NCBI GenBank assembly: GCA_015680685.1
Contig: MNCI01015802.1
Span: 592,909-645,123 of the forward strand
Direction: 5' to 3'
Origin: Gnetum montanum
Lineage: Eukaryota; Streptophyta; Gnetopsida; Gnetales; Gnetaceae
DNA length: 52,215 bases
Shown here: positions 10,223-21,985 of the stretch, piece after piece
Layout of the letters: each line of letters starts with the position of its first letter
How positions within the stretch are numbered: position 1 is the first letter of the stretch
Position numbers and translations under genes: made by a program
The notes under the pieces: model-generated
Told to the model about the DNA's origin: nothing
The model's input: only the letters and a program-made list of their open reading frames with translations
Database searches by the model: none

Positions 10223-13200
10223 GTAGGCAAATACCTCTTTTAAAATCTAGATATCATAAAGTCCCAATTTTTTATGGTTACATAATGTCTGCATCTAAAT
10301 TAGAGAAACTTCTTAGATAAAGCACATTTTTTCACCACGGTATAGTTCATTTCATGCCTGAATCTCCTTAGATAAAACCTTTCCCTGCGGCAGTCGTTTT
10401 CAATGTCCAGTGAGGTTCAGGTGTTTTGTCACCTAAAATAACCTGTTCAAATCCGCTATAAATTTATTAGTTTGTGTCTTTGTCGAAGTCGGTGAGGAAG
10501 TGGAAAAGAAAAAAAAAAGAGTGGAAAAACATTACACTGACATTATATTAGAAACTGGCTCCCATTTAATAGAAGATTTCCAAATTCAGTACTATTTCAA
10601 CTCTTTAAAAACATTTTTTATATATAACGTATTTAGGTGGATAAAGCGGTATACGACGGACTGTTTTAAATGGGCATTAGAAAATAGTGGGTGAAAATCG
10701 TTTTAGCTACTCAGATTTGAGATTTGATTTGTATACTTTTTTTGTTATTTGCAGTGGGACTTGATGAGGAGATAAAAAAAGTAAGTACACTGTTAAACAT
10801 AGATAACATAAAGGAGTCTGCAGTTGCACTTGTTATTTGGGGAATGGGAGGTATCGGTAAGAGCACTTTGGCTGCTGCCTCTATTAAGAGTTTGGAGAAC
10901 AAACTTTCACAAACATACAAGTATGCGAGAATCGAGTTTGACAACACTGTAAAACAAGAAAAACATTCCCATATTGTTGAATTGCAAAAGCAAATTCTTC
11001 ATTTTTTGCTTTCAGACAAAACAAAGCAGATTGCAAATCCAGAAAATGGAAGGCATGCACTGAAAGAAGTATTACAAAAGCATTCTTGCTTCTTATTCAT
11101 TGACAATGTCAATGACACCGAAGATGTAAATCAATTGTTGCCAAAGAATTTTAGTTTAGCGAAAGGCGTGATGCTGAGGATCATTATTACATCCCGTGTA
11201 CAGGAAGTCCAGGATGAAGTTCCAGTCTGTTGTGAGAAAAAAATTTACGAAAGACACCGTCTCAGTAAAGAATTATCAGAGCATATATTGAAAACAATAG
11301 TGATGGGCCCGGTCACCGAAGAATTCAGAGAAGCATTTGTAGACGAGATGAGCATGTTGAGGAAGGTAGCACACTTATGCTGCGGGATTCCTTTGCTGGT
11401 AACTGTGGTTGGAGGACAGCTGTGTAAAAACAGACACTCCGATACTTATGATGAGTTTATTCAAAAATTAAAAATGGGAAATGTTAATTTCAAAGGTGTC
11501 AACTATGAGAAAATTGAAGAAATTCTTCTCTTTGCTTTCAAGAAAATGGAGATTTCATCCCAGGAGGATTTTACAGACATATGCTGTTGGTTCTTATCAT
11601 TTGAATTGCGTTCGTATTGGTCTTTCTATGAGCGGAATAATCTTCTCGGAAGATATCCTTTTACTTTGTTAATGAGGATAACCAGCATGAAGGATGAAAA
11701 TGTCAAAGAATGGAAGTATTTTGGTTGGTTGATGGGGGAAAGCACAATGAAGGACATGAGGGATAAGGGTCTGGTGAAGATTGAGCAAGATGGTGACATC
11801 GTTGTTCATGATATACTGAAGAGCCTGGTTAAAAGTGATGATAAATATATTTTAGAAAGTTCTGAATGGAATCAGATCTTAAAAGATGAAAATGCAGAGG
11901 TATGTAACATTTCTTATTTTTAAGTGATATCTTGCATATAGAAATCTGAAATTTTATACTGAAACATATTTTTCAATCTACGATCAAAGACTTTGTACAT
12001 TTAGATTTTTAAAATCTGAGTTTTCTCGTAACAAATTTGATATGATGTTTTAGGCATTGAAGGAGCTGAAAGGCCTTTTTTTATTCAGTGGGACACTGAA
12101 ATGCCAATATTTAGATATGGCTCATAAATCACTGAGACACCTATACTTGAACAGCGTGACCGTAGCTGATCAGTGCATTAACAACTTTGGTAAGCTCAAA
12201 AGCATTTGGTTATCCGATGTTAAATCAGACCATTTCTGTTACAAAAACTTTGTCAGTCTCCGGAACCTTAAATCTTTAGTCATAATAGAAGCAAGTTGGT
12301 TGAAAGAACTTCCCAGTTGCAAAAGCTTTCCGAATTTGTCTATTTTAGCGTTATTTAGGTGCCCGAATTTGGAAACTCTGCCTGACGATATTGGGAGACT
12401 CACGGCTTTGAAGTCTTTAAAGATTTGTTTCTGTGAAAGGTTGACAGTGTTTCCGGAAAATTTGGAAGGATTAAAATCTTTGCAAAGATTTGAAATAAGG
12501 CAGTGTCCTATAGCAGGATTACCGTCAGGGTTCAAGTTGCTCAGCTCTCTGGAGATATGCAATTTGGAAGGTACAGGGGTTTTGCCTCGAGATTTTGGAG
12601 GATTACAGTCTTTAAGGGACTTAAGAATTGATTCATTTTCAGTAGAGGAGTTGCCGTCCAGTTTTTGCAGACTCAGCTTATTGCAAATCTGTCATCTTAT
12701 TAGAAATGAGAAGTTACGGGCTTTGCCTCAAGATTTTGGAGGATTGCAGTCTTTAAGGAAATTAAGAATTGAATTCTGTCCAGTAGAGGAGTTGCCGTCC
12801 AGTTTTAGCAGACTCAGCTCATTGCAGACCTGTAAATTGGAAAGTACAAACTTAAAAACATTGCCTCAAAATTTTGGAGAACTGCCGTCTTTACAAAAGT
12901 TACGCATTAGTAACTGCTATGTAGAGATGTTTCCCTCGAGTTTTGCCAGACTACAAGCATTACAACAGTTGTCAATTGACAAATGTCCCATAAAGGAGCT
13001 ACCTGCCAATTTTGGGGAGCTGAGCTCATTGAAGTCATGTTTCTTCCAAGACACAAAATTGAAGAAGATCCCTTCGGGTATGTGCACAGGATTATCCTCC
13101 TTGGAAGAGCTTCATCTCGAGGGAAATGATGAGTTAAAAGCTTTGCCCGAGGATTTCGGAGAGCTACACTCTTTAATAAGGTTGTACATTCAGGATTGTC

Positions 13201-13553
13201 CAGTGAGGGAGTTGCCCTTCACTTTCAGCCAACTGAGCTCATTAACCAGCTGTGATTTAATAGGAACCGAGTTAAAATACTTGCCGTGTGGAGTCTGCAG
13301 TGGGCTATCGTCTTTACAGTTTTTAACTTTGGAAAGAAATTATAAGATGAGCGTTCTTCCTGAGGATGTTGGTGGGTTGCAGTCACTGCGTTGTCTAACA
13401 ATCAGTCAGTGCCCCTTGAGGGAGTTACCCTCAGACTTGAGTAGACTGACTGCATTGGATTATGTGGAATTAGATGTGAAATGCAGGAGCTCAATGAAAT
13501 GCCTTCTGAAACCCAAATTGCTGTGCGAGTTCTGCAATGATGCTCTTGCATGA
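8905..13553 (+). CDS. NB-ARC/LRR (NLR) immune receptor with atypical N-terminus, six exons
   Basis: Predicted intracellular pathogen-sensing receptor. Proposed exons are 8905-9324, 9452-9556, 9678-9967, 10044-10222, 10755-11899 and 12054-13553. All introns are GT-AG and the phases (0,0,2,1,0) agree, giving 1212 residues without a stop. The start ATG has A at -3 and G at +4. Residues 1-49 are Cys-rich, 50-110 are Ser/Pro/Thr-rich with two SPLLSP motifs, and about 115-330 form a helical domain that is not recognisably TIR, RPW8 or EDVID-type coiled coil. NB-ARC spans 332-713: P-loop GMGGIGKST (361-369), Walker B FLFIDNVND (444-452), IIITSR (474-479), CGIPLL (541-546) in place of the GLPL motif, and VHD (682-684) at the MHD site. 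LRRs fill 714-1212. Retroelements flank the gene but none sits inside it. Exon joins are sequence-based only. Confidence 0.85.
10223..10754 (+). other. Intron 4 of the NLR gene
   Basis: The largest intron (532 bases), with donor GTAGGC and acceptor TTGCAG. It separates the N-terminal domain from the NB-ARC exactly one residue before the VGLDE start of the NB-ARC. The AT-rich interior has an open frame at 10500-10694 that I regard as chance. Confidence 0.7.
10755..11899 (+). other. Exon 5 of the NLR: complete NB-ARC domain
   Basis: One 1145-base exon encodes the whole nucleotide-binding switch, from VGLDEEIKK through VHDILKSL, plus a short linker ending at ENAE. All core motifs are present: P-loop, Walker B with FIDN in place of the usual LDD, sensor-like ITSR, GIPLL, FTDICCWF at the RNBS-D position, and VHD. 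The donor is AGGTATGT at 11899/11900. Confidence 0.85.
12054..13553 (+). other. Exon 6 of the NLR: leucine-rich repeat domain
   Basis: A single 1500-base exon codes residues 714-1212. Repeats follow a plant NLR pattern of LP.(D/S)F..L.SL..L.I..C, about 23-24 residues each and often paired into 47-residue units. The last repeat ends in LSRLTALDYVEL, followed by a short Cys-containing tail and the TGA at 13551. Several cysteines recur at the CPxxELP position of alternate repeats. Confidence 0.85.
12581..12862 (+). repeat. 141-bp internal duplication within the LRR exon
   Basis: Copies start at 12581 (TTTGCCTCGAGATTTTGGAG) and 12722 (TTTGCCTCAAGATTTTGGAG). They remain highly similar at base level through TTGCCGTCCAGTTTT and CAGACTCAGCT. 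The period of 141 bases is exactly 47 codons, two LRRs, so the frame is kept. Confidence 0.85.
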
Positions 13554-13613
13554 AATTTGGCCGTTGATGGTGATATTGACAGCATCAAATTTGGCCGTTG
13601 ATGGTGATATTGA
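13553..13613 (+). repeat. 34-bp tandem duplication at the stop codon and 3'UTR of the NLR
   Basis: A 27-base segment beginning AAATTTGGCCGTTGATGG occurs perfectly at 13553 and 13587. The first copy begins at the last base of the TGA stop. Confidence 0.9.
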
Positions 13614-15965
13614 ACATGTAATAACTGTTGGGAAGTAAAAAGCCAGTACCGCACTTTACAGATTGAGATTAAGGGCTCAATCACATGGTATGGTTTTTGG
13701 ATCATGGCATAGCTAATATTTAGAGCAATGAAATGGCCATGACCTATTTTATTTGTGATATTCATTGTTTTCTTACGATGTTATGACTTTTAATTTTAAA
13801 AGGTGTGACATTCACATGAACTTTCATGATCCTGGGTTGCAGCCCTGGAAACCATGTACAAATGAAATTAATTGTCAAAGACCATAGCTTTACTTGCAGG
13901 TGCACAGCTTGACCAGTCAAATGGCCATGATTAGTAATATTCAGCATTAACATTGAGATTGAGAGAATACTCAAGTATGTGTCAGGTGTCAGGCTGATCA
14001 AAATGGAAGTGTTTTTGTGTTTATATATATCATTTGGCTTTTTTTTTAGTCACTTTATTTGGATATGGAGGTTACAAGAGTGGTTGTTCATAGGTTAGTG
14101 CATGCTTTCCTACGATATGGTGCGGAGACTTTTATGCCCGTAGCATTTTTATCCTTGTAAAACCTGAACCGTGAAGCTGTTAAGTAAAATCATTCAAAGC
14201 ACTTGATTATCCAAGTAACATTTTTAAAGTAAAATTATTCTACATGCGTATAGATAAAAGGAGAAGGCTTAAAAACATACTTCGTGTGAAACTCGGCTGT
14301 ATTTTGTTGAATAATTTGTTCCATCCTTTTACTTACCTTGTGGTGTACCACATTTTATTTCAATATTAACTTACACAATACACAATATTGTAAGATAAAT
14401 GATAATATAAAAAATTTATCTTCTAATTTTCAACCTTATAATTATAATGTTTTGCATTTTGCAAAACTAAAATCTCAACCTTAAACATGCTTATTATTCA
14501 AAATGCATTCAATTATGAAATTTAATATGGATGGAGCTTGAAATTTGCAACCCTTCCTAAGAAAAGCATACATGTAGGTTATGTGGGTCAAGAGCTCTTT
14601 AGAATGAATAGCATATTTTTCTTAATTATCCTTTAATTGAACATCTATGCCAAAAATATAATATTACAACAAAAGGTTTCTATAATCTATTTTTGTTGCA
14701 TCTAGTAGTGTTTAGCCACTTTGTCTATGAAATAGATGTACTATCTATTTGACATATCCTTATTGATCTATGAACATAATAAATTCTTCAATTTTCATTT
14801 TTCTTTCATATAAATTTAAAAGCTGTATAAAAATTGTAAAAACCAAAATTAGATCATATGTATCTCTAGCATGCACAATATTTTTCTCGTCCAAGACAAG
14901 TAGCGAACACAATACTTAGGAAGACTTAAGAATGCCTTGATGAACTTGTAAGTTATTACCTACAAGACAAGAAGTTTACTAGTTAAGTTATGCTCTCATT
15001 TAATAGAATGTAGATAATAACATAATGAACATAACAATATTTCTAGCATAACCTAATTTTTTTCCTTTACCAAAATATAAAACTTATATAATATTCAATA
15101 CATTAAAATGTGACTAGCTTATTGCAACCTTTACTTTTTGACTGCTATTGAACTATTATGGCTATGCATACACTATGACTTATCTTTTCACATTTTTCAT
15201 TCAGATGTAAATTAATGCTACATTCTATCCAAAAAAACACAAATCAAATAGAACATTGTAGAAACCAAAGTTATTTTTCTATCTAGATTTGTTGGCTCAA
15301 TGGTAAAATACATTTTTTACTAATAACATATTCAAGGTTCAATTCTAATTTAATGCTTTATTTCTTTTGTGTTCTATTTTCAACTTTTAAGTTATAACAT
15401 AAAAGCTTTTCTTTACCTCAAATTTTTACCTTTCCAAAGAAAAACTCAAAATGCTTAGAAACTTGCTAAAAAACTTTTGAAGGAAAATGTCCCTAAACAT
15501 AAAATGCTTAAAAACTTTTTATGGAAAGACTTCAAAGGAAAATGCTATAAAGAAAATAAATGTTACTTTTCAAAAAATTCAGCTTAATTAAGATAAAAAT
15601 GTCATTCTGCTACAAATTTTACTTAGGAAAATCAATGTCTCTACTCCACTCAATAACTAAAAGCTTTACCATGAATGATCAGGTGAGAGTCTTTGCTAAA
15701 AATTTTAGCTTAGAAGATCAAAATTTCTCTGCTCGACTTACATGTCGCTTAAGGTTTACCATGGAAGATTATATGTATATTTGCTATTAAATATTAAAAT
15801 CTTGCTACTCTACTCAAGTATAAAATGACACGTGGAAGATCAAAACCTAAAAACAAGTACTTCTTGCATAATCTTGAGCTTACCACTAGTGAATACAAAA
15901 ATCAAAAAATAAAAAACTAATAGCAAAAAGTAAACTTCTCACACAACCTTCAAACCCTCCTACCC
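13614..15965. other. AT-rich spacer downstream of the NLR gene
   Basis: Contains the probable 3'UTR and terminator region of the NLR, then AT-rich DNA with no recognisable domain. Short A/T-rich phrases such as AAAATGCTTA and AACTTTTTAT recur around 15440-15560. The open frame at 15560-15790 has no recognisable features. One tRNA-like promoter pair is listed separately. Confidence 0.5.
15293..15346 (+). other. tRNA-like internal promoter pair (possible SINE or tRNA relic)
   Basis: TGGCTCAATGG (15293-15303) resembles a Pol III A box and GGTTCAATTCT (15336-15346) resembles a B box. Their spacing is 43 bases. The intervening sequence does not fold into a convincing cloverleaf, so a functional tRNA gene is unlikely; a decayed tRNA-derived SINE head is possible. 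Confidence 0.25.
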
Positions 15966-16895
15966 TCTTGGAGCAGGTTCACTCTGCTAATTAATCACCT
16001 TCAAATACTAAATCCAGATATTATGAAAAGACAATTAATTCACTAGAAAATGAGAAAACTAGCTATCTTCAATTATTCAATTAGAGGATTACAACAAAGT
16101 TCTCAAAACCCACAAACATCCAAAACCTTTCACACAAAAATGATATTGTAAAGCATGAGGCTCTACAATCATAGAATCATTATGCTCAATGCAAGACAAA
16201 CCAATAGAGAATCTCTTCCCAACTAGAACTAAGATCTCAACTTACAAATAAGATATAAGAGACTAGAACACACAAGCCAACACACCACACAATTGACCTT
16301 GGAGCTACAATCACCAATTGCACTCACCCAATGTGCTCTCACACCTTCTCTTGCTAAGCTTTTCACACTTAAGATCTCTCCTCACTCATGGTACCAAAAA
16401 TTGTGAATTACATTAATATTTATGAACAACAAGGAGACAAGAAACTTAAGAACCTTCCTTCAATTCAACTTGAGGTTCTTTAGTTGTTTCCATGATCTTC
16501 TCACCTTTTCCACAACTATTTCCATCCTTTTACAATTTACCCCAGCTGTTTCCCAAATTAGAACAGGTGGTTTTAGAGGTTCCCCCGACCATATGAATCA
16601 TCTCTAGCCTTGGAAAGATGTCTTCTATCAAAACTCAACTTGTAGGAGATATGTCTGGTGTGTAGGCAAGATGTCTCCTTCATGAATAAGACATCTCCTT
16701 TTAGTAGGAGATGCCTTCTTTGCAACAAGACGTCTTTCCAGAGAAGATTGCACTTTCAATAAGACATTTTGTGTTACCCTCAAGTCTCAACCAAGACGTC
16801 TTCTTACCCTCCAATACATCTTCATCAAGCCCAAAATCTACAAACACAAACGTAGGGAAGGAACAAAGGGGATTAGAAGAGGTATTCTTACACCA
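15966..16895 (-). repeat. 3' LTR of element F
   Basis: Matches 43264-44200 along its length, for example GAGCAGGTT...CTAATTAATCA, CTTCAAATACTAAAT and AGAAAACTAGCTAT. The minus-strand start is TGGTGTAAG and the other end is a degraded ..CAAGA where the 5' copy has ..CAACA. It contains many AAGACGTCTTC-like motifs in the U3 part (16617-16820). Confidence 0.85.
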
Positions 16896-16909
16896 TCTCT
16901 CCCACCCTT
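16896..16909 (-). other. Polypurine tract of element F
   Basis: On the minus strand AAGGGTGGGAGAGA directly precedes the LTR start TGGTGT. This is the expected plus-strand priming site for reverse transcription. Confidence 0.7.
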
Positions 16910-18161
16910 CAAAAAGTGAAGTCATGTGAACAATGAAGTAGGGATTAAAGTAATCCCCTACTCATGAAATTTGATCTCCTGGACTCATGTAGCATCATCC
17001 ATAGATTGATCCTCCCAATGGATCAAATATTTATGCCTCTTAGCTTCCTGACTACTAGAAGATTCTCTCCGCTTGAGTACAATTTCCTCCCTCTTCACTA
17101 AAGGCTTAGAGTAATCAATAGTCCCATTCAACTTATCGATGCTACATTGTATGGTCTCCTCATTGGCTATTCCATGATAGTGCACAAGATCTGAAACATT
17201 AAACACAAAAGAGATACCAACATTGTTTGGTAATAAATATCAAAAGCATTATCATTGATCTTACCTTTGATTTTGAAAGGCCCTATCTTCTTGGCTTTCA
17301 ACTTGGAGCAGTTAATACCTTTTAATGATTTCTTCTTCAAGTGCATCCAAACCAACAACAACAATAAAATTTGGTATTTGCTTGCTCTCATTTCTCTTGA
17401 AGACTCTCTCTTTAGCTCTTTTCTTTAGATTTGATATTACTTGTGCATGGGGATCCCTCATCTCTTACACAAAACTAGCATAAAGTTGAGCTTTACCATG
17501 AAAGCTTTTCAAAGTGTCCACCATATTTGGATAAAATCCATAGTTCACCTCAAATGGGCTTTTACCAATAGCAATATGAAAAGCATTATTGTATGAAAAC
17601 TCAGCATGACAAAACAAGTTTTTCCACCTATTTGATTATCAATCACACAAACATCTTAATATGTTTAGGAAGAATTTACTTACCACCTCCATTTGGCTAT
17701 TAGATTGTGGATGATATGTACTAGAAAAATTCAATTATGTCCCTAAAATTTTCCAAAGGAACCTCTAAAAGTGACTTGTAAATTTGGAATTGCTATCACT
17801 AACAATATTTAAAGGAATTCCATAACTTCACAAGCTAAAAAAAATTGGCAACATGGAAAGCATCACTTATCTTACATTGAATAAAGTATGCCTTCTTGAA
17901 GAACCGATCGACAACAATAAAAATTGCATCATTTCCACTTTTGATTTTTGTAATACCACTCACAAAATCCATTGACATACTTTCCCATGGACTCTTGGGA
18001 ATTGACAAAGACATATAATGTTCGCCCACTCCTTCACCTCCTTTGAATTTCTAATAAGACAAACACTCATTCACAAACTTGGAAACTTTTGTTGCCATAC
18101 TAGGCCAAAAATAGTGCCTACCTACAAGCTCAAATGTTTTATCCCTACTCATTTGACCTCC
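16910..18161 (-). pseudogene. Integrase C-terminal part and chromodomain of element F
   Basis: On the minus strand 18150-17835 reads the integrase zinc-binding segment (RDKTFELVGRHYFWPSM) and then the catalytic start (PWESMSMDFVSGI, VVDRFFKKAYFI). Around 17400-16985 it ends in a chromodomain tail, KYLIHWEDQSMDDATW (consensus YLVKWKG...ATWE). Chromodomains of this type steer integration toward modified chromatin. Stops and frameshifts break the frame. Element B is inserted within the zinc-binding region; the N-terminal part resumes at 39758. Confidence 0.8.
18157..18161. repeat. Target site duplication of element B, left copy (CCTCC)
   Basis: CCTCC abuts the LTR start TGATAAGT at 18162. The same five bases follow the other LTR end (TTTTATCA) at 39753-39757. 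Removing B restores a continuous F integrase frame around this site. Confidence 0.9.
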
Positions 18162-19057
18162 TGATAAGTAGCAGGGTATTCCAACACTCCACCATACAAG
18201 TCACAAGTGTTCATGCATGACCAGATCATAATTTGTGGATGGACAATGGAAGTATGCTAGTGGTTGATAGTTGGTTTCTGATCGTTGTCTTCTCACATTG
18301 AGTTAGTGAAGTGCAAATAGTATGGTTTAACTCTCAATGAGGTATATGATGTTATGATGTTGTAGGTTCAAATTAATCCTAAGTGTTTCCATAATAAAAA
18401 TGAGAATAACGTCTAAATCTAGATGATAACAAAAATATAGATCTATCCTAGCCTCTGGCAATATGCATTTGTTCCTAGCTTGTTGTATATGCCTTGGGCT
18501 CATGTAACTGTCACTAGGATTACTATGTGAATTCACTACTGAGCGAATCAAGTAAAGTCACTACTGGGTTACCAAATGATTACACTTAATGCTCAAAAAT
18601 AGTTGTACTTATTATGCCTTACTAATGGACACTGGAAAAGTAAAATACTTAGAAAATGTGAAGAACTTAATCAAAGTAAACATATTGAAAAATAAAAATA
18701 AACTAAGTGAGATGTTGCAATGGTAAGAAACAATCTCATTTTATATTATCAATCATGAATTGTGCCCAAGTACAATCTACTTGAATAAAGACTAAGAACA
18801 ATTATTAGTTATCACTTTGTGAACATTCACTTCTAACTCTAAGTGTAACTCACAAAAAGAAATTGCGAGAATTTCGCTAAGTGTTGAACAAAAGTTGTTC
18901 GATTAACATGACAGAGGGTTAGTATTTATAGTATTAAATAGGATCCACTACATTGCATCAAAGATGATATATGCAAGGCTCCAATGTCATAGATACAATA
19001 TTGCAAATGTAATATCATAGATATGATATCATGTCCGTTAAAAAATAGGTTTTATCA
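18162..19057 (-). repeat. 3' LTR of element B
   Basis: 896 bases aligning with the pieces of the 5' LTR at 30533-30729, 31550-31758 and 39257-39752. It carries a TATA-like CTATAAATAC on the minus strand (18931-18921) and the palindrome ATGATATCAT (19023-19032), 25 bases from its U3 end. Confidence 0.9.
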
Positions 19058-21985
19058 TACTGCCACGATTGACTGGAAACTCGTCCTCGAGTTAAAATAA
19101 AAGGAGGATATAGGTCCTTACAAAATTTTGAGGTGTATTTAGACTTTGACATGACTACTTATATACATTGCTAACTTGACTGTAAATGTCTTATTGTGAT
19201 TCGAGTGGCATTTACAAAATTATCATGCATTTCATGATTAACACACTTTTTTACAAACAAAACAAAACTAAAAAATCAAAATAAAATGATAATGCTCGAT
19301 GTAGCCTCATGTCCTTGGTGGTGGTGGCTTCTCCATTGGCTTCTTTTCTTTGTCATCGAGCTTTGGAATTTGGTATTTGTTGAGTAATGCTCGCAGTTTC
19401 TCCTCTTCTAATCTAAGATCATGTACCATGTATGAAAATTCTACAATGTTTGCTAGAGTTGGTACCTTCCATTGGCATGGCAATTATGGAAACATTTTGT
19501 TTGCCTTCACATACCAAGCTGTAAACTTCCGTCTTTCTTTTCCAAATGCCATGGCCACTTTTGTTCATTCTTGATAGTTGGTCATTCTGCAAGCTAGGTT
19601 TGCTACTACATCTTTCTAATCCTAGTAGCTATATTTAACCACTTTGAGCTCTAAGTTTGCAATATGCAATTTTTATTGCACATCCTTTTTGTTTGCAAAC
19701 TCTTTCTCATATAATGCATAAGTTTTAACTACTTGCTACTCTAGTTCATTTCTTGGTCTACCTGCTATGAGCATGGCTAGATTAGCATATCTAAATTTGC
19801 TAATCCTATGTATTTTATGAGGTCTTTGATTTTCACGTCTTTGTTTTTCACTTTAGCTTATTGGACATGGGTAAGGCTATCTAAGATGGGTTTCCAATCA
19901 GGTATCTGCATGGTTATGATGCTAATATTAACTTTGGCCATATGAATTTCTTTTTCGTTAATCTACTTATACATTTCCACTTGGTCCCTAAACTGTTTAT
20001 TGAGTCTTTCATGCTTTTTTGCCTTATTTTACCATGCACTAATCTCAATAGATGACTTTTGGTAGATTGCATAGACTTCTTCCATTAATCAGGTTTTGTT
20101 CTCTTTGGCCAATTTTTGCATGTCTTGATTGACTTTGGAAAATTGTTCTTTGAGTTGATGAATACTCTCTTCTAGTACATTCTTTTTACTTTTCTATATC
20201 AGTCAACCTTGTACTTTTAGCAGTAACTCTTTTGTTTTTTTATTGAAGGGTAGTTAGTGCTTTAGCATGTACGTACATTTTTGCTTCCATCATAGAGGCA
20301 TTCCATGTTGCCTTCTTCTTTTCCATCTCCATCTAGATGTTTTTGGCTATGAGTTGGATCACTTGTTCTATTCTAAATTTGTCAAGCTAGTCTAGCACAA
20401 CATGCAACCTCTACACTTCTTTCTCTACATGATCAGCTCTTATTTCAACCATTACCAACTTGCCCTTTGTTGAAATCAAATCTGACTATACTATAGTGAT
20501 ATCGCTAGGGATATCAGAGAGATTTTGCATTAGTTGGCCTATCTACAATAGCTGATCTAGCATGTCTTCATGTTCTTGTGGGGACATGGATGTACCGACT
20601 ATCATTTCAACATCTCTAGTTCCATGATCTATGATAGCCTCTACTGCTCCTACTACATCCTAGTGTTGCATTGCCATAACTATGGGTTATTCTCTTATCT
20701 CTAACATGACCTAAAAGGATGCAATGTTCCTAAAGATTTGTTGTTCCCAATTTTCATCTTCTTCTACCTGCAATTAGATTTGATCACTAGCGAGTCCTAT
20801 TGATATATTAGGCCTTACAAAATTGTCTTTGATTATATACAATGCAGAACCTTCCATATTTCCTCAACTTATGGTTTCAACAATCTATTGTAGGTGTCTC
20901 ATCAAAGGTCAATAATCCTATTATGTTGGTGGAGCACTTAATTTAGGTTTATTACCAGCTGGAGTTTACCCACTAGGTCCCTCTTTCTCTTTTCTAGTAG
21001 TTAGAATACTTCTTGTAGGTGTGAATCCTGCAGCTCCCTCAGTGCTGGCTAGCTTCTCTAGCCGATCTTTCTTTAGAGGCATTGGTTTAGACATCTCAAT
21101 ATAGGATGTATTCTTGGCCTTATGTAGGATATCATTTAAGTAACCCAGAACTCCTTTTTTCTTGCACAACCTTTTTATGAGGCAAGGGAGTGGCAAGGTG
21201 AGCTTTCTTGCCTTCTTTTCTTCAAATATTCTTTGAATTTCTAAGAACAACAAATGAGCGATATTTGCATTGGATTTTCCCATGAGAATGGTGCTACCTC
21301 TTGTAGCATAGGTGGAAATTCTATTCAATCTTTGGTGTGAAAAATATGATAGGTTCCTATCTTGCAATATATTTTCTTCTTAGTAGACAAATCACTATAT
21401 TCCTTATCTACTTTGCCATAAGTCCTTTGTAGCCATAATTTCCTTGACTTAGTGTCAGATCTTATAGATATCTATGCAATATTTCCTCTGACATTAGGAA
21501 TATTGAGTGCCTTTGCAATTGCCTTGACTGAATAATGCACTATGACTCCTTCAATTTTTATTGTGGCATCATCCTATTTATTTTTTCAAAACTAGTATAC
21601 TTCTCCAAAGTACCATTCTTCACTACATGATAGAGTTTGCCATAGAGGAGAGGCTTGGAGCTATTCTCAAATGTTGGCAGGTGCAAATTTCATAAATGAT
21701 CCAAAGGTAAATTTCATGATTACTATGAACATGATTGATTTCTTCTAAATGGCTTGGAGACATCCAGCTAACAACATGAGGTGTTGTCCTTGTTTTGGAG
21801 TTGGTTGGACTTTGGCCTCAACTTGTGTAGAGTGTTAGTTATAAGTGTTTGTTGATGAATGTTGAAGAATTAAGCCTCTTGCTTTGCTTGTGCTGTGTGT
21901 TCTCCAGCTTGTCCTCTACCTCTAGGTCTTTTCCCACTTTGCTGTGAGTGTCCTTTAGTTGTGGATCTCTTAGGATCCATCTACA
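19058..21985 (-). pseudogene. Extra ORF downstream of pol in element B (decayed)
   Basis: On the minus strand a frame opens at about 21980 with the basic sequence MDPKRSTTKGHSQQSGKRPR. After several frame breaks, an open 133-residue stretch (21367-20966) contains RKLTLPLPCLIKRLCKKKGV. That resembles the putative plant transposon protein domain known from Athila-type elements, whose consensus has a similar ..P.LI..LC...GV. Further downstream, to about 19300, the sequence has weak coding character with stops. In Athila-type elements the position after integrase is that of the env-like ORF. I cannot show a signal peptide or membrane span, so the role is unknown. Confidence 0.5.
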
